Source of the DNA: Rattus norvegicus
Lineage: Eukaryota; Chordata; Mammalia; Rodentia; Muridae
Direction: 5' to 3'
Assembly (NCBI RefSeq): GCF_036323735.1
Contig: NC_086021.1
Coordinates: 156,644,476-156,708,475, forward strand
Length of the DNA stretch: 64,000 nucleotides
Shown here: one piece after another, positions 1 to 9,339 of the stretch
Numbering within the stretch: the stretch's first letter is position 1
How the letters are laid out: every line of letters starts with the position of its first letter
The notes under the pieces: generated by a model
What the model saw: the letters and a program-made list of their open reading frames with translations, nothing else
Databases searched by the model: none
Told to the model about the DNA's origin: nothing
Position numbers and translations under genes: made by a program

Positions 1-365
1 GTTGTCTATGAACAGAAAGTTCAAGGATCCAGAAGTTGCTCAGTGCACAAGGCTGGATGTGTCAATTGGTCTTCAGTGGATGTGGGAATCCAAAGAAGTA
101 GGCTCTAATGACAGGGAAGGAGTGGACTTGCTGGTGAGCAAGCAGCAAAGAACAAAAGCTTCCTTCTTCCATGTCCTTGTTATATAAGCTTCCAGCAGAA
201 GGTTCAGATTAAAAGTATGTCCTCCCTCCTCAAGACCTGGATTAGAAGTAGATCTTCCTATTTCAAATTAAGCAAAAATCTCTCACAGGTGTGCCCTACA
301 TTTTAGGATTTTAGTTAATTCCAGATATGGTCAAGTTGTCTACCAAGATTCGTCACCACAGAGGT
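1..365. repeat. probable old rodent interspersed repeat, family unassigned
   Basis: No gene is recognised here. The wording of the stretch (clinic-like runs such as 'cttccatgtccttgttatat' followed by 'ccagatatggtcaagttg') resembles dispersed rodent repeat sequence rather than unique DNA. The 61-codon open frame at 2-187 has no family resemblance and is not called as a gene. The family assignment is left open because no library comparison could be made. Confidence 0.25.
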
Positions 366-489
366 AATGTCAATTATTCTGATTTGGTCAGTACAAATTA
401 TATACATGTATCAAAAGATCATTTGTATAATTATGTCAGTTGAACTTTCAAAAACAAAATGTAAAAAGAGGGAAAAGAATAAACCTCCA

Positions 490-495
490 TTTATT
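490..495 (-). terminator. AATAAA polyadenylation signal, minus strand
   Basis: TTTATT on the plus strand reads AATAAA on the minus strand. It lies about 75 bases downstream of the minus-strand stop codon at 568-570, so it could serve the candidate terminal exon described there. AATAAA is common in AT-rich DNA, so the support is weak on its own. Confidence 0.3.
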
Positions 496-567
496 TAGAT
501 GGAGAAGCCTGTTTAGAGGATGATAAATTATTTTTAATATGGAAAACACATGAAGAAAATGAAAGAC

Positions 568-945
568 TTAAGTTTGGGTGAGGAGTCCAGGCTCCACCAG
601 CTGCTCCATTGTAATGTCCTTATCGAGCTCTTCCCTCCCGTGGGGCAGCACTGTGTAACTGCGAGACCGATCTTTCTTGGCCTCGTGATTTCTCAGGTTT
701 CTTAGTCTAGAGGAGAAAATGTACAGGATCTTTGAGGCAATGCCAACTTGAGCCATCTGGAGCACCACCTTGTCTCTCTGTCATTTTGTGTGCCGGCTGC
801 AGGCCTGCTCCTCAGGACCACAGGGCATTTCCAAGTCGAGGTCAGCCATTTCCATCTGTGGTAGCTCCAGAGGCTAGGGTCCAGGGCTGCTTTGGGGACT
901 GCTGCTGGCAGCATGGTGTGGTGCTGCCTGGCAGTCGAGCATGGC
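568..945 (-). other. unassigned minus-strand open stretch, possible terminal exon or retrocopy
   Basis: On the minus strand a 66-codon frame ends at a stop at 568-570. Its C-terminal two thirds have a composition like real protein, with KKDRSRSYTVLPHGREELDK and then an acidic-to-hydrophobic end (TMEQLVEPGL). A plausible acceptor (pyrimidine run then TCTAG) sits near 708-720, so the last ~45 codons could be a terminal exon. Alternatively the frame continues upstream to about 775 without a break, and another frame opening with an ATG near 850 precedes it, as in a decayed intronless copy. I do not recognise the protein. It could be a last exon of a flanking gene outside the cluster, a retropseudogene, or chance. 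An AATAAA follows at 490-495. Confidence 0.25.
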
Positions 946-1289
946 ATACCTGAGTAGGTAGCAGACTGCTGATTGTTCCTTTCAGGACCATTTTGGAAGG
1001 GTGCCTGGCAACCTGGTGGGTCTTAAATAGATTTACTTCCTGTCTGTGTTATATCCAGGTCAGAATCCTGCCCAGAGCAGGACTATTCAGGGTACAGAAA
1101 TAACCTTTTTAAAAAAGTCTAGAAAAGAAACAATATGATACCAGCCTTGTTTGTAAGGAGTCATTGTCTTTATTCACCCTGTGGGAAAAGAAGATTCAGA
1201 CATCAGATATAGGTATAGGTTTTTAAAAAGAGGGGCACATTGCGATTCTTCTCACAGCCCTGACACCGTGTCTATTAGTTAAAAACAGA

Positions 1290-1565
1290 TGCACCTTGCT
1301 ATCCATGAGGATTGCTTCCAGGGGCTCCTGCAGATACCAAAATCTGTGGATGTTCCAGCCTTGGTATAAACAGCATAGTGTTTGTAGAAGCATTCTCCTC
1401 TATCCATGTTACCATCCCTGCATCTCTTAAAATAGCTATTAAAATAAAATACAAATCTATATCTAAATATTCTTTAGTCTCTATTTTTTCAGGGACAAGT
1501 TTAGTCCAGACCTAATTGTTCTTCAGGAATTTTCTGTTCATGATTGGCTGAATCCAGACATGCTG
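1290..1565 (+). mobile_element. MER2/Tigger-like DNA transposon fossil
   Basis: The stretch contains diverged versions of the phrases typical of MER2/Tigger elements: 'ttgcttccaggggctcctg', 'cagataccaaaatctgtgga' and, near the far end, 'gattggctgaatccagac'. These elements are old non-autonomous mariner-type DNA transposons shared by mammals. The copy is decayed, and the 67-codon frame across it is not a gene. Boundaries are approximate. Confidence 0.5.
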
Positions 1566-1670
1566 TACTCACAGGTAACACTCTACTGTTCTTCTAGGGT
1601 TAAGTTCTCAGGAAACAGCTTAGAGTCCTGGAACAGTTCCACTTTTATCACTCTTCTGAAAGATTCTTAT

Positions 1671-1729
1671 TCTTCTTCCTCTCCTCCTCCTCCTCCTCCT
1701 CCTCCCCACCCCTCCTCCTCCTCCTTCTG
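1671..1729 (+). repeat. (TCC)n microsatellite
   Basis: A run of TCC units with one CCCACCCC interruption. It is purely pyrimidine on this strand. Confidence 0.9.
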
Positions 1730-1833
1730 AAATAACCAACACAACCGATGATGTCAATATGAACCCTGATCCCTTAAACTACACCTGCTGGGTATCTGTG
1801 CAATTCATACTTTAATTTTCCCGAGCATCTTCA

Positions 1834-2115
1834 ATAGTTTGGATGTGAAATGTAACCCAGCAAAAGCGTGTATGCTAAAGGCTTTGTTGCCAGCTGGTGG
1901 GATTTAAAGGCTACAAACTCAGCAGATTAGCCTGTGGGCAGACTAATGATTAGAAGGCATTGTCTGGAAGTGATGGAAACTAGGAGGAGTCGTCTAATTA
2001 GAGGAAGTAGGTTGGGGGAGGGCCGCCCCCTAGAGGAGTATATTTTGTCCTGGCACCGATCTGCTGCTTTCTGTCTGTGTTCTGGCTACTGTGAAATCAT
2101 AGTAATGAAAAGCTG
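1834..2115 (+). mobile_element. MLT1-type MaLR LTR fragment
   Basis: The start 'tagtttggatgtgaaatgt' followed by 'ccagctggtgggatttaaag', 'aggaagtaggttgggggag' and 'agtatattttgtcctggc' follows the order of conserved blocks in mammalian MLT1 LTRs. It is a solo, decayed LTR. No internal retroviral sequence is visible beside it. Confidence 0.5.
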
Positions 2116-2201
2116 GCATAGCATATCATGAGATATTTATTTTAATGATTATATACTAGAGTTTCAGGTAAAAAAAAAGTTAAGCTAAGAAGGTGAATCA
2201 A

Positions 2202-2551
2202 GGGGCTTGAGACCCCATATGTACAACAACGCCAAGCAACCAGAGCTTCCAGGGACTAAGCCACTACCTAAAGACTATACATGGACTGACCCTGGACTCT
2301 GACCTCATAGGTAGCAATGAATATCCTAGTAAGAGCACCAGTGGAAGGGGAAGCCCTGGGTCCTGCTAAGACTGAACCCCCAGTGAACTAGACTGTTGGG
2401 GGGAGGGCGGCAATGGGGGGAGGGTTGGGAGGGGAACACCCATAAGGAAGGGGAGGGGGGAGGGGGATGTTTGCCTGGAAACCAAAGAATTATTATTAAG
2501 TATTAAATAAATTAAAAAAAAAAGAGTATGTGCACAAGTTAAAAAAAAAAA
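2202..2551 (+). mobile_element. L1 3' end (3' UTR only), plus strand, with target-site duplication
   Basis: The sequence matches the L1 3' UTR seen again at about 37495-37840 in this window: 'ggggcttgagaccccatat', the Met-poor purine tract and G-rich block, then an A tail. It is flanked by a perfect 15-base duplication, aagaaggtgaatcaa, at 2187-2201 and 2552-2566, which marks the insertion exactly. The insert is truncated to the 3' UTR. It carries two A tails separated by 17 non-L1 bases (2524-2540), discussed in the findings. Confidence 0.85.
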
Positions 2552-2566
2552 AAGAAGGTGAATCAA

Positions 2567-3326
2567 CTGGCCAAGCAGCAATGAAATGACTAATTTTTTT
2601 CTTCTTGTATGTTCTTTTCAGGGGTTTTCCTGCACACTCCAGATTCCCCCGGCTGACACCAGGAATAACAAGCTTGAATATCAAGGAAAGGCTGCCTGGT
2701 CAGGATATGGTCTATTCTGCTGCCTAGCGTGAAACATGTCCAGCATCGTTGGCAGCATCCTTGGCATCTGCTAGTGGTCTCATTCTGGAGCAAGAGCATT
2801 CCATGCCAGGTTTCCAGTGAGAGCTGGAATACCATGGGCAACGCCTTTGGACCAGACTCATGGGTGGTCTAGTGCAAGCCCAAGAAGTCTCAGGCAAGAC
2901 CTAAACCTGAGTAATCTATCTACAGGAGTGGGGTACAGTGAGGGAAGAATAGCAACCACAAGGACAGAATAGAGAAGGGATGACTAAAAGTTACAGCCAG
3001 GAAACACCCTCGTCTGCAGACTGCTCAACCCACACAGCCGAGCATACTGCGTGTGGTGGTGATAAAGCATGTTATTTTTCTGTCTATTTTCTGCTTGTTT
3101 TCTTCTGGGAGCTGGACTGACAAATCCCAAGCCTAGATGCCAATAGGAAAAATCAGGAAGTAGTGCAGCTCATGCAGGTACCTCCAAGGACCCAAACATC
3201 ACTCAGTCTTAGGCAGATCTCAGATGATCCCATCTACTAACCAGGCGTGACTGATCTAATTAACCAGGTTATCAAATTTAGTTTATCAAATAGCAGGTCA
3301 GATTAGCTGAGCATGAGGAAATGATT

Positions 3327-3327
<1 letters not shown>
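2567..3327. other. spacer without recognisable gene
   Basis: No coding exon, RNA gene or confident repeat family is recognised in this stretch. An 83-codon minus-strand frame (2590-2841) has cysteine-rich but unfamiliar content and no supporting splice or start context. Confidence 0.4.

Positions 3328-3371
<44 letters not shown>
3328..3371 (+). repeat. (GA)n microsatellite
   Basis: About 22 uninterrupted GA units. Confidence 0.95.
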
Positions 3372-3375
<4 letters not shown>

Positions 3376-4006
3376 GGCTTGGGTACAGGAAGGTAAGAAG
3401 GGCTATGGCTCAAAGCTCATTGTTTCAGTCTTTTCTTTGTGGCTTTGGCCAAGGGCTGTCTATTTTTCCTCAGTGTTATTGGCACAGGTCATGACCAGGA
3501 GCATAGTGGTGACAGAAAAGTCATTGGACTGATTGCCTATTTCATAGGAAGTACTCTGGGTAGTGTCTCATGCTTTTTGTCTATCTACCTTGCCATTTAC
3601 CTACAGATTCATTCTCAGATCTATCCATCTATCCATTTACCCATCATTCATCCATTTATTTATACACCCCCATCCACACATCCAAACCACATTATGAAAT
3701 GTGGTTGTCAAATAATCCCATGTATTTACAGTGAACAATTTGAAATTTTAATACTTGTGCCCACTTGCAGAATCATCCATCACTTGTCTTAGGGACAAGA
3801 TGAAGCAAGGCCTCTATAATTGCCTCCTCATGTGGACCCAGCTAAAGCCCAGGTTTCTCTTTGCTATGGACCAAGAAGACTCCTCTAAGTTCTCCTTAGT
3901 CTATGAAATTCTCAATTTCCCACCTTCCCTATAGCCTATAAAATTATGAAACATTTTAGTTTCATTTTCATGACATGAGAAGAACCTTATTTTTCCCTTT
4001 CCTTTG
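3372..4006. other. spacer with a degenerate ATCC-rich stretch
   Basis: There is no gene. Positions about 3595-3685 are a degenerate ATCC/ATTC-rich tandem (tccatctatccatttaccca and similar), which explains the repetitive 117-codon frame at 3439-3792. The remainder is unassigned. Confidence 0.4.
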
Positions 4007-4024
4007 TATGTGGCTGATCTTCTT

Positions 4025-5046
4025 CTTTTTTTCTCCCCATCTTCATTAACTTGGGTATTTCTTATTTACATTTCGATTGTTATTCCCTTTCCCGGTTTCC
4101 AGGCCAACATCCCCCAATCCCTCTCTTTCCCCTTCTATATGGGAGTTCCTCTCCCCATCCTCCTCCCATTACCGCCCTCCCCCAAGAATCACGTTCACTG
4201 GGGGTTCAGTCTTGGCAGGACCAAGGGCTTCCCCTTCCACTGGTGCTCTTACTAGGCTATTCATTGCTACCTATGAGGTTGGATCCCAGGGTCAGTCCAT
4301 GTATAGTCTTTGGGTAGTGGCTTAGTCCCTGGAAGCTCTGGTTGGTTGGCATTGTTGTTCATATGGGGTCTCAAGCCCCTTCAAGCTCTTTCAGTCCTTT
4401 CTAAGATTCCTTCAACGGGGGTCCTGTTCTCAGTTTAGTGGTTTGCTGCTGGCATTCGCCTCTGTATTTGCTGTATTCTGGCTGTGTCTCTCAGGAGAGA
4501 TCTACATCTGCTTCCTGTCAGCCTGCACTTCTTTGCTTCATCCATCTTATCTAGTTTGGTGGCTGTATATGTATGGGCCACAAGTGGGGCAGGCTCTGAC
4601 TGAGTGTTCCTTCTGCCTCAGTTCTAAACTTTGCCTCCCTATCCCCTCCCAAGGGTATTCATGTTCCCCTTTTAAAGAAGGAGTGAAGCATTCACATTTT
4701 GATCATCCTTCCTGAGTTTCATGTGTTCTGTGCATCTAGGGCAATTCAAGCATTTGGGCTAATAGCCACTTATCAATGAGAGCATACCATGTGTGTTTTT
4801 CTGTGATTGGGTTACCTCACTCAGGATGATATTTTCCAGTTTCAACCATTTGCCTATGAATTTCATAAAGGCACTCTTTTTGATAGCTGAGTAATATTCC
4901 ATTGTGTAGATGTACCACATTTTCTGTATCCATTCCTCTGTTGAAGGGCATCTGGGTTCTTTCCAGCTTCTGGCTATTATAAATAAGGCTGCAATGAACA
5001 TAGTGGAGCATGTGTCTTTGTTATATGTTGGGGCATCTTTTGGGTA
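4025..5046 (-). mobile_element. L1 insertion, minus strand, 5'-truncated in ORF2
   Basis: Read on the minus strand this is the C-terminal part of L1 ORF2 followed by the 3' UTR. The frame ending at 4759 contains the characteristic IYPKDAPTYNKDT, FIIARSWKEPRCPSTEEW and LENIILSEVTQSQKNTHG segments. Imperfect 18-base duplications (tatgtggcYgatcttctt, one mismatch) flank it at 4007-4024 and 5047-5064. It is a dead, 5'-truncated copy; the plus-strand frames across it (4004-4715) are shadows. Confidence 0.9.
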
Positions 5047-5064
5047 TATGTGGCCGATCTTCTT

Positions 5065-5640
5065 AAACAATCTCCCCAGCTGCTTAGATCAGTTCATGAT
5101 TTTCTTTTTATTCCCGAATGGAACCAGCCATCATACTCCTCCCATTTCAGGGCTATAATCAGGAATCCAGTTTTCCAATTCTGTGAAGATAAGCAAGTCC
5201 ACTCTTTGCCTTTGTTCCAAGAACATCATCAGGCCTCTTACTTCCTCCTTTTTATCCTCATCCTTCATGGGATTGTATTTCTGGCTCCTTATTTTTCCTT
5301 TAATTCAAGGGCAGGTTCCTGATACTCACTATATTTCTCATATTTTTGAATGTGATGATTGTGACTAGGGCCTCTAATTTATCTTTATTCCACAAAGAGC
5401 TTGGACTAGGGTCAGGGGCTCATCAGACAATGAATCCACTTAATTCTTGGACATTAAAACACTGCTCATTTATTCTATATTCCATTGATGCAAATAGGCC
5501 AGTTATTTCTCTTTTATTCATTCCATGGCTTAAATAAATATCTATTTTCTCCTCCATATCATGGATCTTTCTGGTATTGTTCAGAAAAACTGGGTCAGGA
5601 AACAAGATGCCTACACTGACATGACGCAGGAAGCAGGTTT
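5065..5640. other. spacer, family unassigned
   Basis: No gene is recognised. Positions 5399-5437 contain a ~38-base phrase that recurs in near-identical form at 7635-7672, so part of this stretch is a dispersed repeat of unidentified family. Confidence 0.35.
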
Positions 5641-5670
5641 TTTAATTAATTAATTAATTAATTAATTAAT
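5641..5670 (+). repeat. (TTAA)n microsatellite at L1 tail
   Basis: About seven TTAA units. They form the AT-rich end next to the minus-strand L1 that follows, where a poly-A tail would lie on the minus strand. Confidence 0.85.
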
Positions 5671-6985
5671 GTATTTATTTGTTATTCCCCTCCTGGTCTA
5701 CTCCTGTGAGGGTTCCACACCCCATACCTCCTTCCCTGCATCCCCCCGTCGCACTCGACCCCCCATCTCCACCCACTCTACCACACTCTAAACTCCCTGG
5801 GGCCTAAGTCTCTTGAGGGTTAGTTGCATCTTCTCTGACTGAACTCAGTCTGGGAGTCCTCTGCTGTCTATGTGTTGGAGGCCTCATCTCAGCTGGTGTA
5901 TGCTGCCTGGTTGGTGATCCAGTGTCTGAGAGATCTCAGGACTGCAGGCTAATTGAGACTGCTGGTCCTCCTACAGGGTCGCCCTCCTCCTTAGCTTCCT
6001 CCAGCTTTTCCCTAATTCAACCAGAGGGGTTAGCAGCTTCTGTTTGTTGGTTGGGTGCACATATCTGCGTCTGACTCTTTCAGCTACTTGTTGGGTCTTT
6101 TGGAGAACAGTCATGGTAGGTCCCTTTTTGTGACTGCCCCATAGCTTTAGTAATAGTGTCAGGTTTGGGGGCCTTCCCTTCATCTGGAATCCACTTTGGG
6201 CCTGTCGCTGGACCTTCTTTTCCTCATGATCCTCTCCATTTCCATTCCTGCATTTCTTTCAGACAGGAAGAATTATGGGTCACAGCTTTGGCTGTGGGAA
6301 AGCAACCCTAACCGTCACCCTGACTTTCTGCTGGAGGTGGATTCAATAAGTTCTCTCTCATCACTGTAGGGCCATTCATCTAGGGTCCACCCTTTGAGTC
6401 CTGAGAGTCTCTCACCTCCCAGGTCTCTGGTACATTCTAGAGTGTCTTCCCAACCTCCTTCCTCCTGTGTTTGCCTGTTTCCATTCTTTCTCCTGGCCCT
6501 CTGGGCTTCAGTCCTTTCCCCCAACCTAATTCCAGATCATGTTCCTCTCTCCCCAAACCCTATTCCTTTTCCCTCCCCTGTCCCTCCATCCCTCTCCCCT
6601 TGTGGTTGCTTTCTTCTCCCTCCCAAGTGGGACTGAGGTGTCCTCACTTGGGCCCTTCAGCTTGTTGACCTTTTTGAGTTCTGTGGACTGTATCTTGGGT
6701 ATTCTGTACTTTTTATTTTTTTGGCTAATATTCACGTATTAGTGAGAACATGCTGTGCATGTTCTTTTAGTTCTGGGTTACCTCATTCAGGATGACATTT
6801 TCAAGTTCCACCCATTTGCTTGCAAAATTCAGGATGTCCTTGTTTTTAATAACTGAGTAGTATTCCATTGTGTAAATGAACCACATTTTCTGTATCCATC
6901 CTTCTTTCTGTCATGGGACATCTGGTTGTTTCCATCTTCTGGCTACCACAAATGAGGCCTTATTTATGCAGTTTTATTGTGTAGT
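5671..6985 (-). mobile_element. Lx-type L1, minus strand, 3' part
   Basis: Minus-strand L1 3' UTR (plus-strand signatures 'ctcctggtctactcctgtg' and 'agtctgggagtcctctgct') runs into the ORF2 end ('gggttacctcattcaggatg', 'agtattccattgtgtaaatg', 'tctgtatccatccttc'). It is more diverged than the copy at 4025-5046, as expected for older Lx elements. The frames between 5971 and 6742 are noise within it. Confidence 0.75.
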
Positions 6986-7037
6986 TTTTACATACTCACA
7001 GGCTCAGTAGAGGAGTGGTTAAAAAGCTGAGTCCCAG

Positions 7038-7255
7038 GGCTGGAGAGATGGTTCATTTGTTAAGAGTACTTGTCACTTTTGCAGAGAAGTCCTGTATTCT
7101 CTGGTTCACAACCGTCTGTAACTCTAGTTCATGGGACTCTGAAATCCTCTTCTGATTTTGTCAGACATCAAACACACAAATGGAACACACATGTACATTC
7201 AGGCAAAACACTCATTTATGTAAACTAAAAAATTAAAATATATAATAGAAAGAAA
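7038..7255 (+). mobile_element. B2-family SINE, diverged
   Basis: It begins 'gggctggagagatggttca' and 'ttaagagtacttgtc', the tRNA-derived head of B2-type SINEs, and ends with an A-rich tail. The middle is diverged and the copy is old. Confidence 0.7.
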
Positions 7256-8080
7256 GAACTGAGCCCCAAGTTCAGTTACACAGAATGTTTTATACCCTTC
7301 CTGTCCTTCTGCTGTCACATAGCAATCCAATTTTGTTGGTTATATTTAGCTTAATTAATAGAGTTTGTTGAATTGCCAATAAGTAGAATTCTTTCCCCAT
7401 CCAAGTAGCAGAGTTTACTTAGCAAGTCATTTGTAATACAGAGGTGAAAGGTAGGGATTAGGGTCTAGATGAGACATCTCCTTTTGTAGTGACTTTGGCT
7501 GATCCAACTTAGAGTGTTCTAACGCTCCCATGTCTGGAGCTCGACAGATTCTAGTACTCTATGGAGCACAATCTGGATGCCATGGTGTGTCCAAACAGTA
7601 CTATAAACTGTCACAATGGGGGGACACAATGGAACTTGGACTAGGTCTAGGGGCTCATCAGACAATGGATCCATCATGTGAATCAGACTCAGGGAAGAAT
7701 CTCAGACGATTTTGAGAAATCTCCAGTGCTGGACACAAGATCCATCCCGTTTCATATACAGAGATTTAGATGTGGGGCGCACAGCTTTAATCCCAGCACA
7801 GCTTTAATCTCCAGATTACAGCTGGATAATAAGATTATGTGTGTTGTCTGCCATATCACTCTGTATCTCAATGACTAGTTTTCATTTTTAACATTTTAAT
7901 TTGGAAATAATGAGACTTATGAAAAGGCTGAAAAAAATCTCAAACAAACAGAAAGCCCATAGAACCTCTACTAGGCCTTTAACCTCCTGAAACATGGACA
8001 TAATCCCAGTACAAATGTAAAACTAAAAAGTTAGCATTTGACAATACAATCACTAGACTTCATCTGGATTGTGGTGTATG
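7256..8080. other. spacer with a SINE-like remnant
   Basis: No gene is recognised. A short B1-like phrase with 'gcgcacagctttaatccca' lies at about 7775-7800, and a repeated phrase shared with 5399-5437 lies at 7635-7672. Confidence 0.35.
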
Positions 8081-8082
8081 GG

Positions 8083-8121
8083 CATGTGTGTGTGTGTGCA
8101 TGTGCGTGTGTGTGTGTGCGC
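8083..8121 (+). repeat. (TG)n microsatellite, interrupted
   Basis: TG units are interrupted by CA and CG dinucleotides. Confidence 0.85.
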
Positions 8122-8149
8122 ACTTGTGTAGAGGTTGTACTGGAATGTT

Positions 8150-8365
8150 TTATGGCATTACTGTATTATTTTTGAGACTAGGTTTCTTAATGAAGCTAGA
8201 CTTAGCATTTTGGCTGCACTGACAGGTGAGGCCCTGGGACCCACCCACATTTGCTTTCCATCACCACGGCTACTAGGCTTCACTGCTAAATCTGACTTTT
8301 ATGTGGGTGCTGAGGATCTAAGCTCAGATCCTTATGCTGGCACTGGGCCATCTCTCTAGTCCAAG
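8150..8365 (-). mobile_element. B2/B3-type SINE, minus strand
   Basis: The plus strand ends with 'gctggcactgggccatctc' and 'tctagtcc', the reverse complement of a B2/B3 head (ggactagagagatggc-type). The A-rich tail would lie to the left. Diverged copy. Confidence 0.55.
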
Positions 8366-9111
8366 ATTTTGTTGATTCTTTTACTACTATTCTTTTTCTG
8401 GTGCAAAAAACTAGGGTACTGTAATGAGTTTCTACATATAGGTCGCACCCCTGCAGCGTTAATTTCTGAGTAAGACTCTTGGCTGATTTCACATGGGGAG
8501 CTTGGGGTTACCTCACAAAGCTCTGCTGGGTCACAACAGGATTACAAGGGATAGCCTGGGAACCTGCCAGCACAGTGGGAAAGACCAGAGAGAAATCTGT
8601 GACTGGTGGGAGGCAGGTGAGTAAGGGGACCTCACTGAGGAAACATGGGGATGCTGGTGGCTTGGTAAGGTAGTTTAGAATGTACTACTCCAGGTTCCAC
8701 ATAGTCCTTTGTCTCAGTTCAAATATGACTTATTCTATAAACTTTCAACTGCTCCCATACATAGTGCCCTCTGTCCACTACAGCATTTTTTATTGTGTAG
8801 CTCTGAAATCTCTTCTTGGGATCATACTATATGCGCAGTCAAGGATAGGGACTCTCTCATGACTTGGCATGTGTGCAGAGACAACCCCTTAACCTGCACT
8901 GCTAAAGAACACTGTTGTGGCCCTTGGGAAGCTTTCCACGGAGAGTGTCCTTAGCACCTTGGAAGAATGACCTCAGTGTCTTAATCTCTGCTTTAGCATA
9001 CGTGAAGCTCTCTCCCAGGAAGCCAATGCCGGAAGACTGCTGTGGAAGACTGAGAGAACTGTTGCTGCACTCCCAAACTGGCAACACTATACATAAGTGC
9101 CTTCTGTAGCC
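8366..9111. other. upstream region of Cstl1
   Basis: No repeat is confidently recognised. The stretch runs to the Cstl1 start codon and must hold its 5' leader and promoter. I see no TATA box in a convincing position and no CpG island. Any 5' noncoding exon cannot be placed from sequence alone. Confidence 0.3.
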
Positions 9112-9339
9112 ATGGAGATGAAGGTTAGAGGCTTGAGGATTCCCTTGCTGCTACTGCTGGTGACTGTGGTTGTCATGGCCAAGGTGAATCACATCCAGAG
9201 GTGGGGGGGCTTCAAGGAGAAGGCCACGAGCCAGAAAAACATCAACTCGACACTCCATTTCTTCATCCAGTCTTACAACAACGCAAGCAATGACTCCTAC
9301 TTGTTTCAAGTTCAGAAGCTAATTCACAGTCAGATGCAG
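9112..9339 (+). CDS. Cstl1: Cstl1 coding exon 1
   Basis: 76 codons covering the signal peptide, N-terminal segment and main helix. The donor is CAG|GTTTGT, a weak match to the consensus but at the position conserved in all type-2 cystatins. Confidence 0.95.

Noticed and set aside
4443..5070. Open frames of 80-103 codons on both strands
   Set aside because: The minus-strand frame is the L1 ORF2 C-terminus and the plus-strand frames are its antisense shadows; neither is a host gene.
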